The notes beneath the pieces are model-generated. The model did not search any database. It saw only the letters and a program-made list of their open reading frames with translations, and was not told where the DNA came from. The position numbers and the translations under genes are program-made. Positions 35,188 to 45,163 of a stretch of 64,000 bases of DNA are shown here, piece after piece (the first letter of the stretch is position 1; the number at the start of each line of letters is the position of its first letter). Origin of the DNA: Chitinophaga pinensis (GTDB lineage: Bacteria; Bacteroidota; Bacteroidia; NS11-12g; UBA9320); assembly GCA_945907065.1 (NCBI GenBank), contig CAMDSC010000005.1, forward strand, positions 57,606-121,605, given 5' to 3'.

Positions 35188-37368
35188 TTATTTCACAATC
35201 TTCATCTCATTTATTAAATATCCTGCTCCGGCAAATTTGTCAATAATAAATAAGGTATAACGAATATCTAATGAAATGGTACGTTGCAAAGCCGGTTCAA
35301 AAGCAAAATCGCTGCTTATGGCTTCCCAGTTACCGTCAAAAGCGGTTCCTATTAATTCACCTTTGCCATTAATTACAGGGCTACCGCTATTACCACCGGT
35401 AATATCATTTGTGGTTAAAAAGCAAGTATGTAAATTTCCTTCAGCATCGGCATATTGGCCAAAGTCTTTCTTTTTCATCAAGTCAATCAACTTGGCAGGT
35501 GCGTCAAATTCAATATCGCCAGGTTGGTATTTTTCTACAACTCCACGGTCGGTGGTATATTCTTTATATAAAACCGCATCGCGGGCTTCATAATTTTCAA
35601 CTGTTCCATAGGTTAAACGCATGGTTCCGTTAGCATCAGGGCTAACTATTTTTCCTACAATTTTCATTTCCAGCATGGCACTTTGAAACAAACGTCCGGC
35701 ACGACTCAATTTGCTATTTACCTCATCATACACCGGCTTCATTTCCACATTCATTTTATTAATATATGAACTGGAAATAATATAAATAGGATCTTTTTTC
35801 AAAGCTTTCAAATTTGGCTTATTTAAAAATTTCTCCAACTTGGCTTGGTTGGCAAACATTGATTTTTTGAACAAAGATTCAGCCAATTTGGTATAGTTCT
35901 TTTTTGATTTATCTACCATGGCTATAATTTCCTTAGGCAATTGAGCATGGTCAATATCTTCATAAAGGTATTGTAATATTTTAGCCAATACTTTTACCTC
36001 AATAGGATTATAAAATTCCTTAAAAGTTTCAGGAACTGATTTAAGACTTCCTGCGGTAAAATCAGCAATTTTCTTTTTAGTCTCATCATCCTGCACTTCG
36101 GTGGCAAGTAGTTTTTCAAAAGGTGTAAAACCTGCTGCAATAGCCAACGGTTGAGAGTTCATTAGCCCGTCGGAATAATAACTTTGATATAAACCATATT
36201 GATTAAGTTTTGAAAATGCATCTTTATACAAAGTAAATACTTCACCATAGGTATTGTCCTTTTGGTTGGTTTTTATCCAGGAAGCCATTTCATCTTCGGC
36301 TGCTTTGCGTCGTTCGTAAAGTTTCAATTTTTTTAAACCATCTACTTCGCCTTTAAATTTTTTCCAATAATTGCTCAATCCTGCATATTTGTCAGAATAC
36401 ATCAATTTAATATTAGGATCGGCTTGCATTGATTCTTCATAAATATCTAAAACCGCACGACGAACTTTTACACGGGCCGGGCGTTCTTTGGTAGAATAAT
36501 AATTAATTCCGTCGCTATAAGTGTAGCGAGAGGTACGACCCGGATAACCTAAAATCATAGCATAATCACCGGGCTTTGTTCCTTGTAATGAAATAGGGAA
36601 AAAGTGTTTTGGGGTGTATGGCTGATTATCGGCATTATAGTCTGCTGGCATATTATCTTTTCCTGAATAAATACGAAACATACTGAAATCGCAAGTATGA
36701 CGTGGCCACATCCAATTATCCGTTTCACCTCCAAATTTTCCAACATTTTCTGGAGGAGCACCAACCAATCGAATGTCGCGATATACTTGATAATACATGG
36801 CCAAAAATTTATTACCATTATAAAACGGCACTATTTCTACCAAATATTTTCGGTCATCTTTAAGCATCAAATCTTCTTTGGCTTTAGCTAAAGCAGCATT
36901 TACAGCTTTCATTCTGGCACTTTCTTCGTCGTTTACATTTATACCATTTAGTACCATATCAGAAACATCTTCCACCCTTACCAATATTCCAATATTGAAA
37001 CTAGCTTTACGTTCGCTGGCCCGGTCTTTGGCAAAAAAACCATTTTTGAGAATGTTGTCTTCAGGGGTACTTAATTCCTGAATTGCGCCATAACCGCAAT
37101 GGTGATTGCTTAAAAATAATCCTTCGTTTGAAATAATTTCACCTGTGCAAAACATACGGTTGCTTCCACGTTGCATTAATCGCAAAACACCGTCTTTCAG
37201 GCACGATTGATTAATACTATAAATGTCTTCAGCAGTTAGTTTTAATCCTTTGGCCTGCATATCACTTTCCAATTGTTTAAGGAGAGTTAATGGCCACATA
37301 CCTTCATCGGCTTTTACGCTAAATACCGATACAAAAAGGCAAAGAATAATAATGTAGATTTTCTTCAT
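35188..37368 (-). CDS. S46-family dipeptidyl-peptidase (DPP7/DPP11 type)
   Basis: A 726-residue exported serine peptidase typical of Bacteroidota and used in peptide feeding. The signal peptide is about residues 1-20 (MKKIYIIILCLFVSVFSVKA). The catalytic triad is visible: His in FLSNHHCGYGA near 89, Asp in RHTCDFSMFRIY near 225, and Ser in TGGNSGSPVINGKG near 655. Downstream, GTAFDGNWEA has Gly where, from memory, acidic-specific DPP11 enzymes have Arg, so a preference for hydrophobic P1 residues (DPP7-like) is more likely; this is an inference. It acts in the periplasm. Monocistronic, ended by a strong terminator. Confidence 0.93.
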   Translation of the reverse strand: MKKIYIIILCLFVSVFSVKADEGMWPLTLLKQLESDMQAKGLKLTAEDIYSINQSCLKDGVLRLMQRGSNRMFCTGEIISNEGLFLSNHHCGYGAIQELSTPEDNILKNGFFAKDRASERKASFNIGILVRVEDVSDMVLNGINVNDEESARMKAVNAALAKAKEDLMLKDDRKYLVEIVPFYNGNKFLAMYYQVYRDIRLVGAPPENVGKFGGETDNWMWPRHTCDFSMFRIYSGKDNMPADYNADNQPYTPKHFFPISLQGTKPGDYAMILGYPGRTSRYTYSDGINYYSTKERPARVKVRRAVLDIYEESMQADPNIKLMYSDKYAGLSNYWKKFKGEVDGLKKLKLYERRKAAEDEMASWIKTNQKDNTYGEVFTLYKDAFSKLNQYGLYQSYYSDGLMNSQPLAIAAGFTPFEKLLATEVQDDETKKKIADFTAGSLKSVPETFKEFYNPIEVKVLAKILQYLYEDIDHAQLPKEIIAMVDKSKKNYTKLAESLFKKSMFANQAKLEKFLNKPNLKALKKDPIYIISSSYINKMNVEMKPVYDEVNSKLSRAGRLFQSAMLEMKIVGKIVSPDANGTMRLTYGTVENYEARDAVLYKEYTTDRGVVEKYQPGDIEFDAPAKLIDLMKKKDFGQYADAEGNLHTCFLTTNDITGGNSGSPVINGKGELIGTAFDGNWEAISSDFAFEPALQRTISLDIRYTLFIIDKFAGAGYLINEMKIVK

Positions 37369-37448
37369 GTTTATATTTTAATTTTTATGTTTGGCAAAGC
37401 AACTAAATTTTTTTTAAAACCATTGTTGCTTTCGATTAATTTTAAATT

Positions 37449-39239
37449 TTAACTGTCAAGTTTCAAAACTGCCATGAATGCAGATTGCGGAATTTCCACT
37501 CTACCTACTTGTTTCATTCGTTTTTTTCCTTCTTTTTGTTTTTCTAAAAGTTTACGTTTTCTGCTAATATCACCACCATAGCATTTGGCAGTTACATCCT
37601 TACGCATGGCTTTAATACTTTCCCTAGCTATAACTTTTGCGCCAATCGCAGCCTGAATTGGTATTTCAAACATCTGACGTGGAATTAATTCTCTTAGTTT
37701 TTCACAAATTTTCTTTCCATATTCATACGCCTTGCTTTTATGCAAAATAGAAGAGAGGGCATCCACATTTTCTGAGTTTAGCAATATATCCAATTTTATT
37801 AAATCCGAATCGCGGTAGCCTATCGGGTGATAATCAAAGGAAGCATATCCTTTAGAAATAGTTTTCAGTTTATCATAAAAATCAAAAACAACTTCGGCCA
37901 TAGGCATTTCAAAAACCAACTCAACACGGTTAGTTGTTAAAAAATTTTGAGACAATAATGTTCCACGTTTGTTTATACAAAGGCTTATTACTGGCCCTAT
38001 ATAATCACTACTTGTAATTACCTGAGCATTTATAAATGGTTCTTCGATGTAATCAATAATTGAAGGATCAGGCAAGTCAGAAGGGTTGTTAACTATAAGT
38101 TCGTCTCCTTTTTTAGTGTAACAATGAAACGAAACGTTTGGAACAGTGGTAATTACCGTCATATTAAATTCCCTTTCGAGCCTTTCCACAATTATTTCCA
38201 TATGAAGCATTCCCAAAAATCCACAACGAAATCCAAAACCTAAGGCAACTGATGATTCCGGCTCAAAAACTAATGATGCGTCATTCAATTGAAGTTTTCC
38301 CATTGAATCTCGTAAATCCTCAAAATCATCTGTCTCCACAGGATAAATACCTGCAAAAACCATTGGTTTAACATCCTCAAAACCTTGAATACCTTCGGCA
38401 CATGGATGAGATACGGTAGTTAAAGTATCTCCAACTTTTACTTCCTTGGCTTCTTTAATACCCGAAATAATATAGCCTACATCACCAGCAAAAACCTCTT
38501 GACGTGGTTCAGGTTTTAAACGAAGAATTCCAACTTCATCTGCAAAATATTCCTTACCAGTATTTATAAACTTAACTTTATCTCCTTTTTTTAATGAACC
38601 ATCTAATATTCGGAAATAAGCAATAATTCCTCGGAATGAATTAAAAACGGAATCAAAAATCAGAGCTTTTAATGGCGCTTTTATATCTCCTTTAGGAGCA
38701 GGAACTCTTTCAATTATGGCCTTTAAAATATCATCAACACCTAAACCTGTTTTACCGCTTGCGGGTATTATTTCGTCCCGTTCACACATTATCAAATCAC
38801 AAATCTGATCTTTCACTTCTTCGGGCATAGCACCTGGAAGATCCATTTTGTTGAGTACAGGGATAATTATCAAATTATTATTCAGTGCCAAATACAGATT
38901 TGAAATAGTTTGAGCTTGAATCCCTTGTGAGGCGTCAACAATAAGCAAGGCTCCTTCGCAGGCAGCAATAGAACGGCTCACTTCATACGAAAAATCAACG
39001 TGGCCGGGAGTATCAATTAAATTTAAAACATATTTTTGGCCTTCAAATGTATAATCCATTTGAATGGCGTGACTTTTAATGGTTATTCCACGTTCACGTT
39101 CAATATCCATATCATCCAAAACCTGAGCTTGTTTTTCGCGCGATGTAATTGTGTGGGTGGTATCCAAAAGCCTGTCAGCTAATGTACTTTTGCCATGATC
39201 AATATGGGCTATAATGCAGAAATTGCGGATGTTTTCCAT
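37449..39239 (-). CDS. lepA: elongation factor 4 (LepA)
   Basis: A ribosome-associated translational GTPase. The 596 residues show the G1 loop [14 protein letters not shown] near residue 10, the switch region [26 protein letters not shown] (G3), NKMDLPGA (G4), the EF-G-like domains II, III and V, and the LepA-specific C-terminal domain with [19 protein letters not shown]. Length is exactly that expected. The promoter element TATATTTG lies 14 bases before the ATG. Single gene, same strand as the S46 peptidase, 80 bp apart. Confidence 0.97.
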   Translation of the reverse strand: MENIRNFCIIAHIDHGKSTLADRLLDTTHTITSREKQAQVLDDMDIERERGITIKSHAIQMDYTFEGQKYVLNLIDTPGHVDFSYEVSRSIAACEGALLIVDASQGIQAQTISNLYLALNNNLIIIPVLNKMDLPGAMPEEVKDQICDLIMCERDEIIPASGKTGLGVDDILKAIIERVPAPKGDIKAPLKALIFDSVFNSFRGIIAYFRILDGSLKKGDKVKFINTGKEYFADEVGILRLKPEPRQEVFAGDVGYIISGIKEAKEVKVGDTLTTVSHPCAEGIQGFEDVKPMVFAGIYPVETDDFEDLRDSMGKLQLNDASLVFEPESSVALGFGFRCGFLGMLHMEIIVERLEREFNMTVITTVPNVSFHCYTKKGDELIVNNPSDLPDPSIIDYIEEPFINAQVITSSDYIGPVISLCINKRGTLLSQNFLTTNRVELVFEMPMAEVVFDFYDKLKTISKGYASFDYHPIGYRDSDLIKLDILLNSENVDALSSILHKSKAYEYGKKICEKLRELIPRQMFEIPIQAAIGAKVIARESIKAMRKDVTAKCYGGDISRKRKLLEKQKEGKKRMKQVGRVEIPQSAFMAVLKLDS

Positions 39240-39253
39240 TCAAAAAAAGAGTG

Positions 39254-39261
39254 CAAATATA
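39254..39261 (-). promoter_or_regulatory. candidate -7 promoter element for lepA (TATATTTG)
   Basis: Exact TAnnTTTG on the minus strand, 14 bases before the lepA ATG. Confidence 0.5.
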
Positions 39262-39331
39262 GGAATTTAGGTGGAGGAATTGGGAGGAAATTTTTGAGAA
39301 ATTCTGCTATTCAAAAACTTAATAATATCTT

Positions 39332-40738
39332 TTATTTACCTCTCCCTTGCACCATTATCAGCACAGTGTAAATTACAATTTTAAAGTCCAAAGCAAGGCT
39401 CATATTTTCGAGGTAAAGCAAATCAAATTTTAGGCGTTGCAACATTTCGTCTACGTTTTCGGCATAACCATATTTCACTTGCCCCCAAGAAGTAATACCC
39501 GGGCGGATTTTATGCAGCCGAACGTAATGCGGAGCTCTTTGTACTATTTGATCAATAAAAAATTGACGCTCCGGTCGCGGACCAACTACCGACATGTCTC
39601 CTTTTAAAACATTAAAAAATTGTGGCAATTCATCCATTCGAGTTTTACGAAGAAACCGTCCAAATTTTGTAATCCTTTGGTCGTCTTCCTTCGATAATTG
39701 TGGGCCTGCTAGTTCAGCATCCGTTCGCATGGTTCTAAATTTTATTATTTTAAAAGATTCTCCATCTATACCAATTCTTTCCTGACTGAAAAACATCGGC
39801 CCTCTCGTGGTTAGTTTTATACCCAAACCAATTATGATATAAAAAGGTAATCCTATAATTAAAAATAATAGAGAGAAAACTATATCAAAAATCCGCTTAA
39901 CTGATTTTTGCCAGTAAGGCATTATCTCCGTATTTACTTCAATAAGTATGGCCCCTAATATATTGCTCATCCTTACCGAACCCGAAAGTATATCGTAAAT
40001 ATCTGGTATGATTTTTATGGCCACATGTTTTAGCGAAAGAAGGTTTAAAATCTTATTTATTTTATCATTCTCCACCGTTTCAATGGCAATAATTACTTCT
40101 TCAATTTTATGGTTTTCAATAATTTCTGGCAACGAATGATAATTACCAAGCTTGATCAACTTGTCACTTATAAGTTCAGTATTTTCACCATTTACTGTTA
40201 CAAAACCTTTAAAATAATACCCTTCTTTTTCCTTAGCATTAGCAAGTTCATCATAAAGTTGAACGGCTTTTTCATTACTCCCAATCAATACAGTATTGAA
40301 CCCTAATTTACCTGAAATAATTTTTCTATGGATAGAAGTGGAAATTATGAATCTAAATAAAGCAGTAGCAGTAAAATGTGTTACGAACAAAAGTCCTACC
40401 GTTTGATAATAAGATTTGTAACCTAGAATATAATCATCTAAAAGCAGTCCAAAAAAAATGAAAATCACCCCGATTACTGAAAGCAAAAACAATTCAGAAA
40501 GCTCTTTCAGCCTTGATTTTTTAAGGATATTATTATACAACCCATATATTCTATAAAGGCAAACCCAGGCTATTGGTATAAAAATAACTCCTGTATAAAA
40601 TTTATAATCTAAAAAAACCGCTTCTATAGTTTGTCCTTCCAGTTGTACTTTTCTAAAAATAAAAATAACCAACCAAGCAATGGCAGCCGTTAACAAATCG
40701 GCAAACAGGTAAACAATTTTATATTGGGTACGGCTCAA
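39332..40738 (-). CDS. polyprenyl glycosylphosphotransferase (exopolysaccharide-initiating sugar transferase)
   Basis: A 468-residue inner-membrane enzyme that moves a sugar-1-phosphate from a nucleotide sugar to undecaprenyl phosphate, the first step of a surface polysaccharide. The N-terminal half has about four or five helices and a CoA-binding-like domain (FNTVLIGSNEKAVQLYDEL). The C-terminal catalytic half begins KRIFDIVFSLLFLIIGLP and has FFSQERIGIDGESFKIIKFR, KTRMDELPQFFNVLKGDMS and VGPRPERQFF, the signatures of the bacterial sugar transferase family. Its ATG overlaps the stop of the upstream lipoprotein gene, so it is the last gene of a three-gene operon. Confidence 0.92.
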   Translation of the reverse strand: MSRTQYKIVYLFADLLTAAIAWLVIFIFRKVQLEGQTIEAVFLDYKFYTGVIFIPIAWVCLYRIYGLYNNILKKSRLKELSELFLLSVIGVIFIFFGLLLDDYILGYKSYYQTVGLLFVTHFTATALFRFIISTSIHRKIISGKLGFNTVLIGSNEKAVQLYDELANAKEKEGYYFKGFVTVNGENTELISDKLIKLGNYHSLPEIIENHKIEEVIIAIETVENDKINKILNLLSLKHVAIKIIPDIYDILSGSVRMSNILGAILIEVNTEIMPYWQKSVKRIFDIVFSLLFLIIGLPFYIIIGLGIKLTTRGPMFFSQERIGIDGESFKIIKFRTMRTDAELAGPQLSKEDDQRITKFGRFLRKTRMDELPQFFNVLKGDMSVVGPRPERQFFIDQIVQRAPHYVRLHKIRPGITSWGQVKYGYAENVDEMLQRLKFDLLYLENMSLALDFKIVIYTVLIMVQGRGK

Positions 40739-41625
40739 AAATGCAATAGTTTTATATTGTCAATAATTATAACGGAGGGTTTAGCTTCTTTATTGACTGC
40801 GTTGATAAATATTCTGAATTTTTTTCCTGCATTGGCGTTTGTATTCACATCATCTGATAATCGTACATAGGCTTTTTTCCACTCTGTTGGATTTGCAAAG
40901 CTATAATAAACCGGGATTCCAAAATCTAAAGAACTTCCGCTGGTAGGGTAAAGGCCAAAAGAAATAGGTACATCTGATTTATAATTTACTTCTAAATAAA
41001 TATCAGTAACAGCCCTTGGAAGATCATAAATACCTATACTACTATTTTCAAATGTTCCTATTTTACTCCTAAAATCCACCTTGCCACTATAACGGTTGCC
41101 GGCTTTGCCAAAGTCGAATACTTCGTTGGAAAGGCTTGTAATATTTAATGAATCTATAGTTCTTGTAACACCAGTTTTCTCTAAGGATACCGCTAAGTCT
41201 TCAAAATCTTCAATCCATGGAAAGGCAACTGCTTCTTTGTAGAAAATTAATGGTTTAAGAGTATCAATGACTGTTGGTCGCAAAAAAACCATTTTTTTAT
41301 AAATATCATAAAATGGATAAAACTTACGGTTATTGCTTTGTCCATTTACTTTTATACCTGCAAAAACGGTAATAAGAGTTGAATCCTTTTCGAGAATAGG
41401 CACCATACAAGGCAATTCAAAAACTCCGATAAATACACCGTTGGCAAATACCCAAGCATCTTTTATATCATGCGAATTGCTTCCTTGCGAACCATCTGTT
41501 TTTACTTTAAGGTCTATGGACTTAATATAAATGTATGCAGGAATAGGTTCAGCCTTATCAAAAGACTTACATCCACTCAATAAAAAGAGGTAAATAAAAA
41601 GGCTATAAAAAACTGTTATCCGCAT
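40735..41625 (-). CDS. lipoprotein of unknown function in a polysaccharide operon
   Basis: A 296-residue lipoprotein: signal and lipobox FLLSGC end at Cys19. The mature protein reads as two beta-sandwich parts. The first (about 30-130) has IYIKSIDLKVKTDGSQGSN, DAWVFANGVFIGVFELPC and ITVFAGIKVNG. The second, after residue 140, begins WIEDFEDLAVSLE and ends SVIIIDNIKLLHF, which resembles a jelly-roll carbohydrate-binding module. No catalytic motif was seen. Its start overlaps the end of the Gfo/Idh-like gene by ten bases, and its end overlaps the transferase gene by four, so the three proteins likely share a job in making or anchoring a surface glycan. Confidence 0.6.
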   Translation of the reverse strand: MRITVFYSLFIYLFLLSGCKSFDKAEPIPAYIYIKSIDLKVKTDGSQGSNSHDIKDAWVFANGVFIGVFELPCMVPILEKDSTLITVFAGIKVNGQSNNRKFYPFYDIYKKMVFLRPTVIDTLKPLIFYKEAVAFPWIEDFEDLAVSLEKTGVTRTIDSLNITSLSNEVFDFGKAGNRYSGKVDFRSKIGTFENSSIGIYDLPRAVTDIYLEVNYKSDVPISFGLYPTSGSSLDFGIPVYYSFANPTEWKKAYVRLSDDVNTNANAGKKFRIFINAVNKEAKPSVIIIDNIKLLHF

Positions 41626-42599
41626 TTTGCCACAAAATTTCTTTCTAGCTGATCGTAAATTTTTTCAGCTACAAATTTAATGGCTAAGTGGTCATATAAT
41701 GAAGCCGCTGATTTAGTTTTTAAATTTATTGCTAAAAAAAAAGCTTCTAATTCAGCAATTGCGGCATTTTTTAAATCAAATTTTTGGAATGTTTCTACAC
41801 TTCCACTCAACGAATCACTTTCGTCTGTGTTTTCCCAAAACGACTCGTCGTTGGTATTGAATACCTTGATGGTATTGGCCAAATGATCGAGTGTATAATA
41901 ACTATCGTTTTGGTAAAAACGGGTTTTATGAATATCCTTAATAGCTATTTTACTACCGGAAATATTGGCTATACAAGCGTTTTGAAATTCAATCCTGATA
42001 TTTATTATATCTGGGTCTTTATATATCACTCCAACTCCCGTGGCATGAATGCTTTTTATTTCAGAATTCACTTTATTTACAATCATATCTATATCTTCCA
42101 AAAGCACATCAGATATTATAGATAATTGTGTTGATCGTCGTTTATATTGACAAAAGTGATTAGTCTCAATTAGTCGAGGTGTAATTTTTTTATCTTTAAC
42201 AGAAACAAACAAATCGCTAAATCGATGTTGCAAACCCATCTGAACAACAACTTCAGCTTCGTCAGCCAATTTATGTAGAATAATTAATTCATCAGTTGAT
42301 AGCGGGAATGATTGATTAATGAAAACATGTTTGCAATGCCTAACTATATGTTGCAACTCTGAAAAACCAGCATGCATCAAGTCATTTATTATTACCGCAT
42401 CACAGTTTAAAAGTAATTCGTTGAGGGAAGCAAAATTATAAAGACCCTCCATATCACTTTCAAAACCGCCTGTTAGCAACCAACTTTGATTACTCTGGCC
42501 TAAAAAAGCGCCATCTGGTTGAATTAGTTTTTCAATTGGTAAAAAATTTCTCTTTCCAACTAAACCAACTTTTATAATATTGTGGGATGTTTGTAACAA
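41616..42599 (-). CDS. Gfo/Idh/MocA-like protein, probably not a functional dehydrogenase
   Basis: A 327-residue protein with the outline of a Gfo/Idh/MocA oxidoreductase: an N-terminal Rossmann part (KVGLVGKRNF, then LNELLLNCDAVIIND, HVFINQSFPLS at residues 91-101, EVVVQMGLQHRF) and a C-terminal alpha/beta domain. In active members the segment after the fourth strand is the EKP motif, whose lysine is catalytic. Here it reads NQSFPLS, and the glycine loop is short of one glycine. It therefore may bind a ligand or act structurally rather than oxidise a sugar. The start is a TTG 37 bases after a TATTTTTG element; no ATG lies before the Rossmann motif. First gene of the operon. Confidence 0.65.
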   Translation of the reverse strand: MLQTSHNIIKVGLVGKRNFLPIEKLIQPDGAFLGQSNQSWLLTGGFESDMEGLYNFASLNELLLNCDAVIINDLMHAGFSELQHIVRHCKHVFINQSFPLSTDELIILHKLADEAEVVVQMGLQHRFSDLFVSVKDKKITPRLIETNHFCQYKRRSTQLSIISDVLLEDIDMIVNKVNSEIKSIHATGVGVIYKDPDIINIRIEFQNACIANISGSKIAIKDIHKTRFYQNDSYYTLDHLANTIKVFNTNDESFWENTDESDSLSGSVETFQKFDLKNAAIAELEAFFLAINLKTKSAASLYDHLAIKFVAEKIYDQLERNFVAKCG

Positions 42600-42636
42600 T
42601 TACTCCACGAAAAACGGCTATTAACTTAAGCAAACG

Positions 42637-42644
42637 CAAAAATA
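42637..42644 (-). promoter_or_regulatory. candidate -7 promoter element of the three-gene glycan operon (TATTTTTG)
   Basis: Exact TAnnTTTG on the minus strand, 37 bases before the TTG start of the Gfo/Idh-like gene, in the 68-bp interval shared with divergent pcm. Confidence 0.45.
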
Positions 42645-42667
42645 TTATCATTAAACTGTACTAAAAG

Positions 42668-43321
42668 TTGAACATACGACACGATTCATACAAACACCAG
42701 GGCCAACGGGCACAGCTGATTAATCTATTGGCTTCCAATAAAATTACTGATAAAAATGTACTGTTGGCAATGGCTTCAGTACCTCGTCACCTTTTCTTAT
42801 CCAAAGATTTTGAAAACCGAGCCTATGATGATGTGGCTTTACCAATTGATGAAGAACAAACTATTTCGCAACCCTATACCGTTGCTTTTCAAAGTCAGGC
42901 TTTAGAAATAAAACCTGGTGACAAAGTACTAGAAATAGGAACAGGTTCTGGATATCAGGCGGCTATTTTGGCCCAAATGGGAGCCGAAGTTTATTCGATA
43001 GAACGAATTGAGAAGCTTTATAAAATGGCAAAAATCAATCTTCAACCCTATTTAAAAAATATAAACTTATTTTTAAGTGATGGCACTATGGGCTGGCCTG
43101 ATAATGCTCCTTTTGATAAAATAATAGTAACGGCTGCGGCCCCAAAACTTCCCGAAATACTGCTAGAACAATTAAAGCCCGGGGGCATTGCTATTATCCC
43201 AATTGGCAGTATGAAAATCCAAAAAATGGTACTAATTAAAAAGTCTGTTGACAATAAAATTTCTCAAAAAGAATTGGGCGACTTTAGATTTGTGCCACTC
43301 ATTGGCAAAGATGGTTGGTAA
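42668..43321 (+). CDS. pcm: protein-L-isoaspartate O-methyltransferase
   Basis: Pcm repairs isoaspartyl residues in aged proteins by SAM-dependent methylation. The 217 residues carry VPRHLFLSKDFENRAYDD, the family motif QTISQPYTVAFQSQAL, SAM motif I VLEIGTGSGYQAAIL, GAEVYSIERI, and the late motif LKPGGIAIIPIG. The start is a TTG (42668), because the conserved QGQRAQLINLLAS lies only 11 codons in and no ATG precedes it. The stop overlaps the ATG of the amidase gene by 11 bases. Confidence 0.93.
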   Translation: MNIRHDSYKHQGQRAQLINLLASNKITDKNVLLAMASVPRHLFLSKDFENRAYDDVALPIDEEQTISQPYTVAFQSQALEIKPGDKVLEIGTGSGYQAAILAQMGAEVYSIERIEKLYKMAKINLQPYLKNINLFLSDGTMGWPDNAPFDKIIVTAAAPKLPEILLEQLKPGGIAIIPIGSMKIQKMVLIKKSVDNKISQKELGDFRFVPLIGKDGW

Positions 43322-44453
43322 AAAAATTGGCTTCATTTCTATTCTGTTACTCGGGGCAATTTCCTCCTTTTCCCAATCCTATCGTTACCTTCAATATATT
43401 CCTTCAGCATCAATAAAAATTGATGATATTATAAAAAAATATCATCTTAAAACTGAAGATAAAGACTCTTTATTGGTGTTCAATAATCTTAATGCTTCTT
43501 CATTTCTTGAAAAAGGCAAAAAATATAAAATGCCCATTCGGATTTATCCTTTCAGCGGTGATAATATTCGAACTTCACTAAATATTGATAATTATAACAC
43601 GGCCAAAAGCATTGAGAAATTCAATACCTTACTTGAAGAATTACTTATAAAAAAGGTAGATCCAAATAAGAAAAATGAAATATGGGTGCCTTTAAGTATG
43701 ATGGATGAAGATAAAAAGGAATTTGAACCTTACACCACCAAATATGCAATACTTGGTAAACAATATGAAAAAGTAGAAGTAACAGACAACAAACTTAAAG
43801 GTGAATTATTTTATTTAATCAGTGGACATGGAGGCCCCGACCCGGGCGCCAATTGCATGAAAGAGGGAAATCTATTGTGTGAAGATGAATATGCCTATGA
43901 TATAGTATTGCGCTTGGCCCGTAATTTAATATCGCATGGCGCTCAGGTATATGTAATTGTAGTGGATAAAAATGATGGAATTCGTGAAGCTAAATTTTTA
44001 AAGCACGACCATGATGAAAAAACTTATGACGGCAAAATAATCCCGTTAAATCAGGTAAAACGTTTAAAACAACGAACCGACCTTATCAATAAACTTTACA
44101 AACTTCATCAAAAAGAATATGACCAAAAACTTATTGAGTTACATATAGACAGCCGCAGTGAAGACAAAAAAATTGATTTGTTTTTTTACCATTCGCCGGG
44201 CAGCGAAGCCGGAAAAAAAGTAGCAGATAAAATGCTGGAAACAGTAAAAGAAAAATATCATACTCATCAAAAAGAAAGAGGTTACACAGGAGTAGTAGAG
44301 GAAAGAAATCTATTCTCTTTGCGCAATGCTTTGCCACTCTGTATTTATATTGAAGTGGGAAATATTACCAATGAATTTGACCAACGCCGGATATTAATCC
44401 CCAACAATCGTCAGGCTTTGGCCAATTGGCTGGCCGAAGGATTGATGAAATAA
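43311..44453 (+). CDS. N-acetylmuramoyl-L-alanine amidase, exported, with LysM-like N-terminus
   Basis: A 380-residue periplasmic zinc amidase that cuts the muramic acid-alanine bond in peptidoglycan. From the ATG at 43311 the protein has a signal peptide (MVGKKIGFISILLLGAISSFS); an earlier in-frame start inside pcm would spoil it. Residues about 25-75 look like a LysM-type module (IIKKYHLKTEDKDSLL, LEKGKKYKMPI). The amidase_3 domain follows: SGHGGPDPGANC with the first zinc His, EDEYAYDIVLRLARN with the Glu ligand, ELHIDSRSEDKKIDL with the second His, and IYIEVGNITN with the catalytic Glu. The gene overlaps pcm by 11 bases. Confidence 0.88.
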   Translation: MVGKKIGFISILLLGAISSFSQSYRYLQYIPSASIKIDDIIKKYHLKTEDKDSLLVFNNLNASSFLEKGKKYKMPIRIYPFSGDNIRTSLNIDNYNTAKSIEKFNTLLEELLIKKVDPNKKNEIWVPLSMMDEDKKEFEPYTTKYAILGKQYEKVEVTDNKLKGELFYLISGHGGPDPGANCMKEGNLLCEDEYAYDIVLRLARNLISHGAQVYVIVVDKNDGIREAKFLKHDHDEKTYDGKIIPLNQVKRLKQRTDLINKLYKLHQKEYDQKLIELHIDSRSEDKKIDLFFYHSPGSEAGKKVADKMLETVKEKYHTHQKERGYTGVVEERNLFSLRNALPLCIYIEVGNITNEFDQRRILIPNNRQALANWLAEGLMK

Positions 44454-44530
44454 TTTTTATAAAATTCGTTCCTATTTATTCTTCAAATGGTACGACATTT
44501 GCCAAATTCTTTACTAGAAATTAAAAATTC

Positions 44531-45163
44531 ATGAAATCGAAGATTCACGAATGCCATAAATTAAAAAACATCAAATTGAGTAAACTTAAAATTGCTTTAT
44601 TATTCGTCTTGCTATCATTTGGAATCACTGATTTATTGGCGCAAGACACCCTAAAACCAAGAACCCGATTGGTAAGATATGAAGTGGTAGATGGCGACAC
44701 ATTTCCAGTGTACACATTTGATGAAGTAATTTTAAGAGATTTAAGGGACCCCGAAGCTTATAAAAAATATTTACGATTGGTGAGAAATATAAAAAAAACC
44801 TTGCCTTATGCCAAGCTAACTGCATTTAAACTTCAAATGATTGAAGACAACCTGAATCAATTAAAAACTAAGCGAGCCAAGGATAAATATATTAAGCAAC
44901 ACGAAAAAGCTTTAAAAGGAGATTTTGAAAAACAGCTTGAAAATTTATCAGTTACCCAAGGTTTATTATTAATGAAACTGATTCACAGGGAAACAGGTTC
45001 CACAACTTATGAAATCTTAAAAAAATACAGGGGAAGTGCCAAAGCTATGATGTGGCAAACCTTTGCAAAATTTTATGGTTCCGACACCAAGGGGACATAT
45101 GACCCTGTGGAAGATTACCAAATAGAACACATCATCCGATCACTTGAAATAGAAGATAATTAA
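44531..45163 (+). CDS. DUF4294 family exported protein
   Basis: A 210-residue protein with a long basic N-region and one hydrophobic segment ending DLLAQDT, probably a signal peptide. The mature part matches the Bacteroidota family DUF4294: VVDGDTFPVYTFDEVIL, YLRLVRNIKKTLPYAKL, an acidic/basic helical stretch, then LSVTQGLLLMKLIHRETG and MMWQTFAKFYGSDTKG. It is mostly helical with many Lys and Asp residues. Function is unknown. Its stop shares one base with the bshB1 start, so the two are translationally coupled. Confidence 0.85.
   Translation: MKSKIHECHKLKNIKLSKLKIALLFVLLSFGITDLLAQDTLKPRTRLVRYEVVDGDTFPVYTFDEVILRDLRDPEAYKKYLRLVRNIKKTLPYAKLTAFKLQMIEDNLNQLKTKRAKDKYIKQHEKALKGDFEKQLENLSVTQGLLLMKLIHRETGSTTYEILKKYRGSAKAMMWQTFAKFYGSDTKGTYDPVEDYQIEHIIRSLEIEDN

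Noticed and set aside
43248..43310. Upstream start of the amidase inside pcm
   Set aside because: It would put 21 charged residues before a good signal peptide; the ATG at 43311 restores it.
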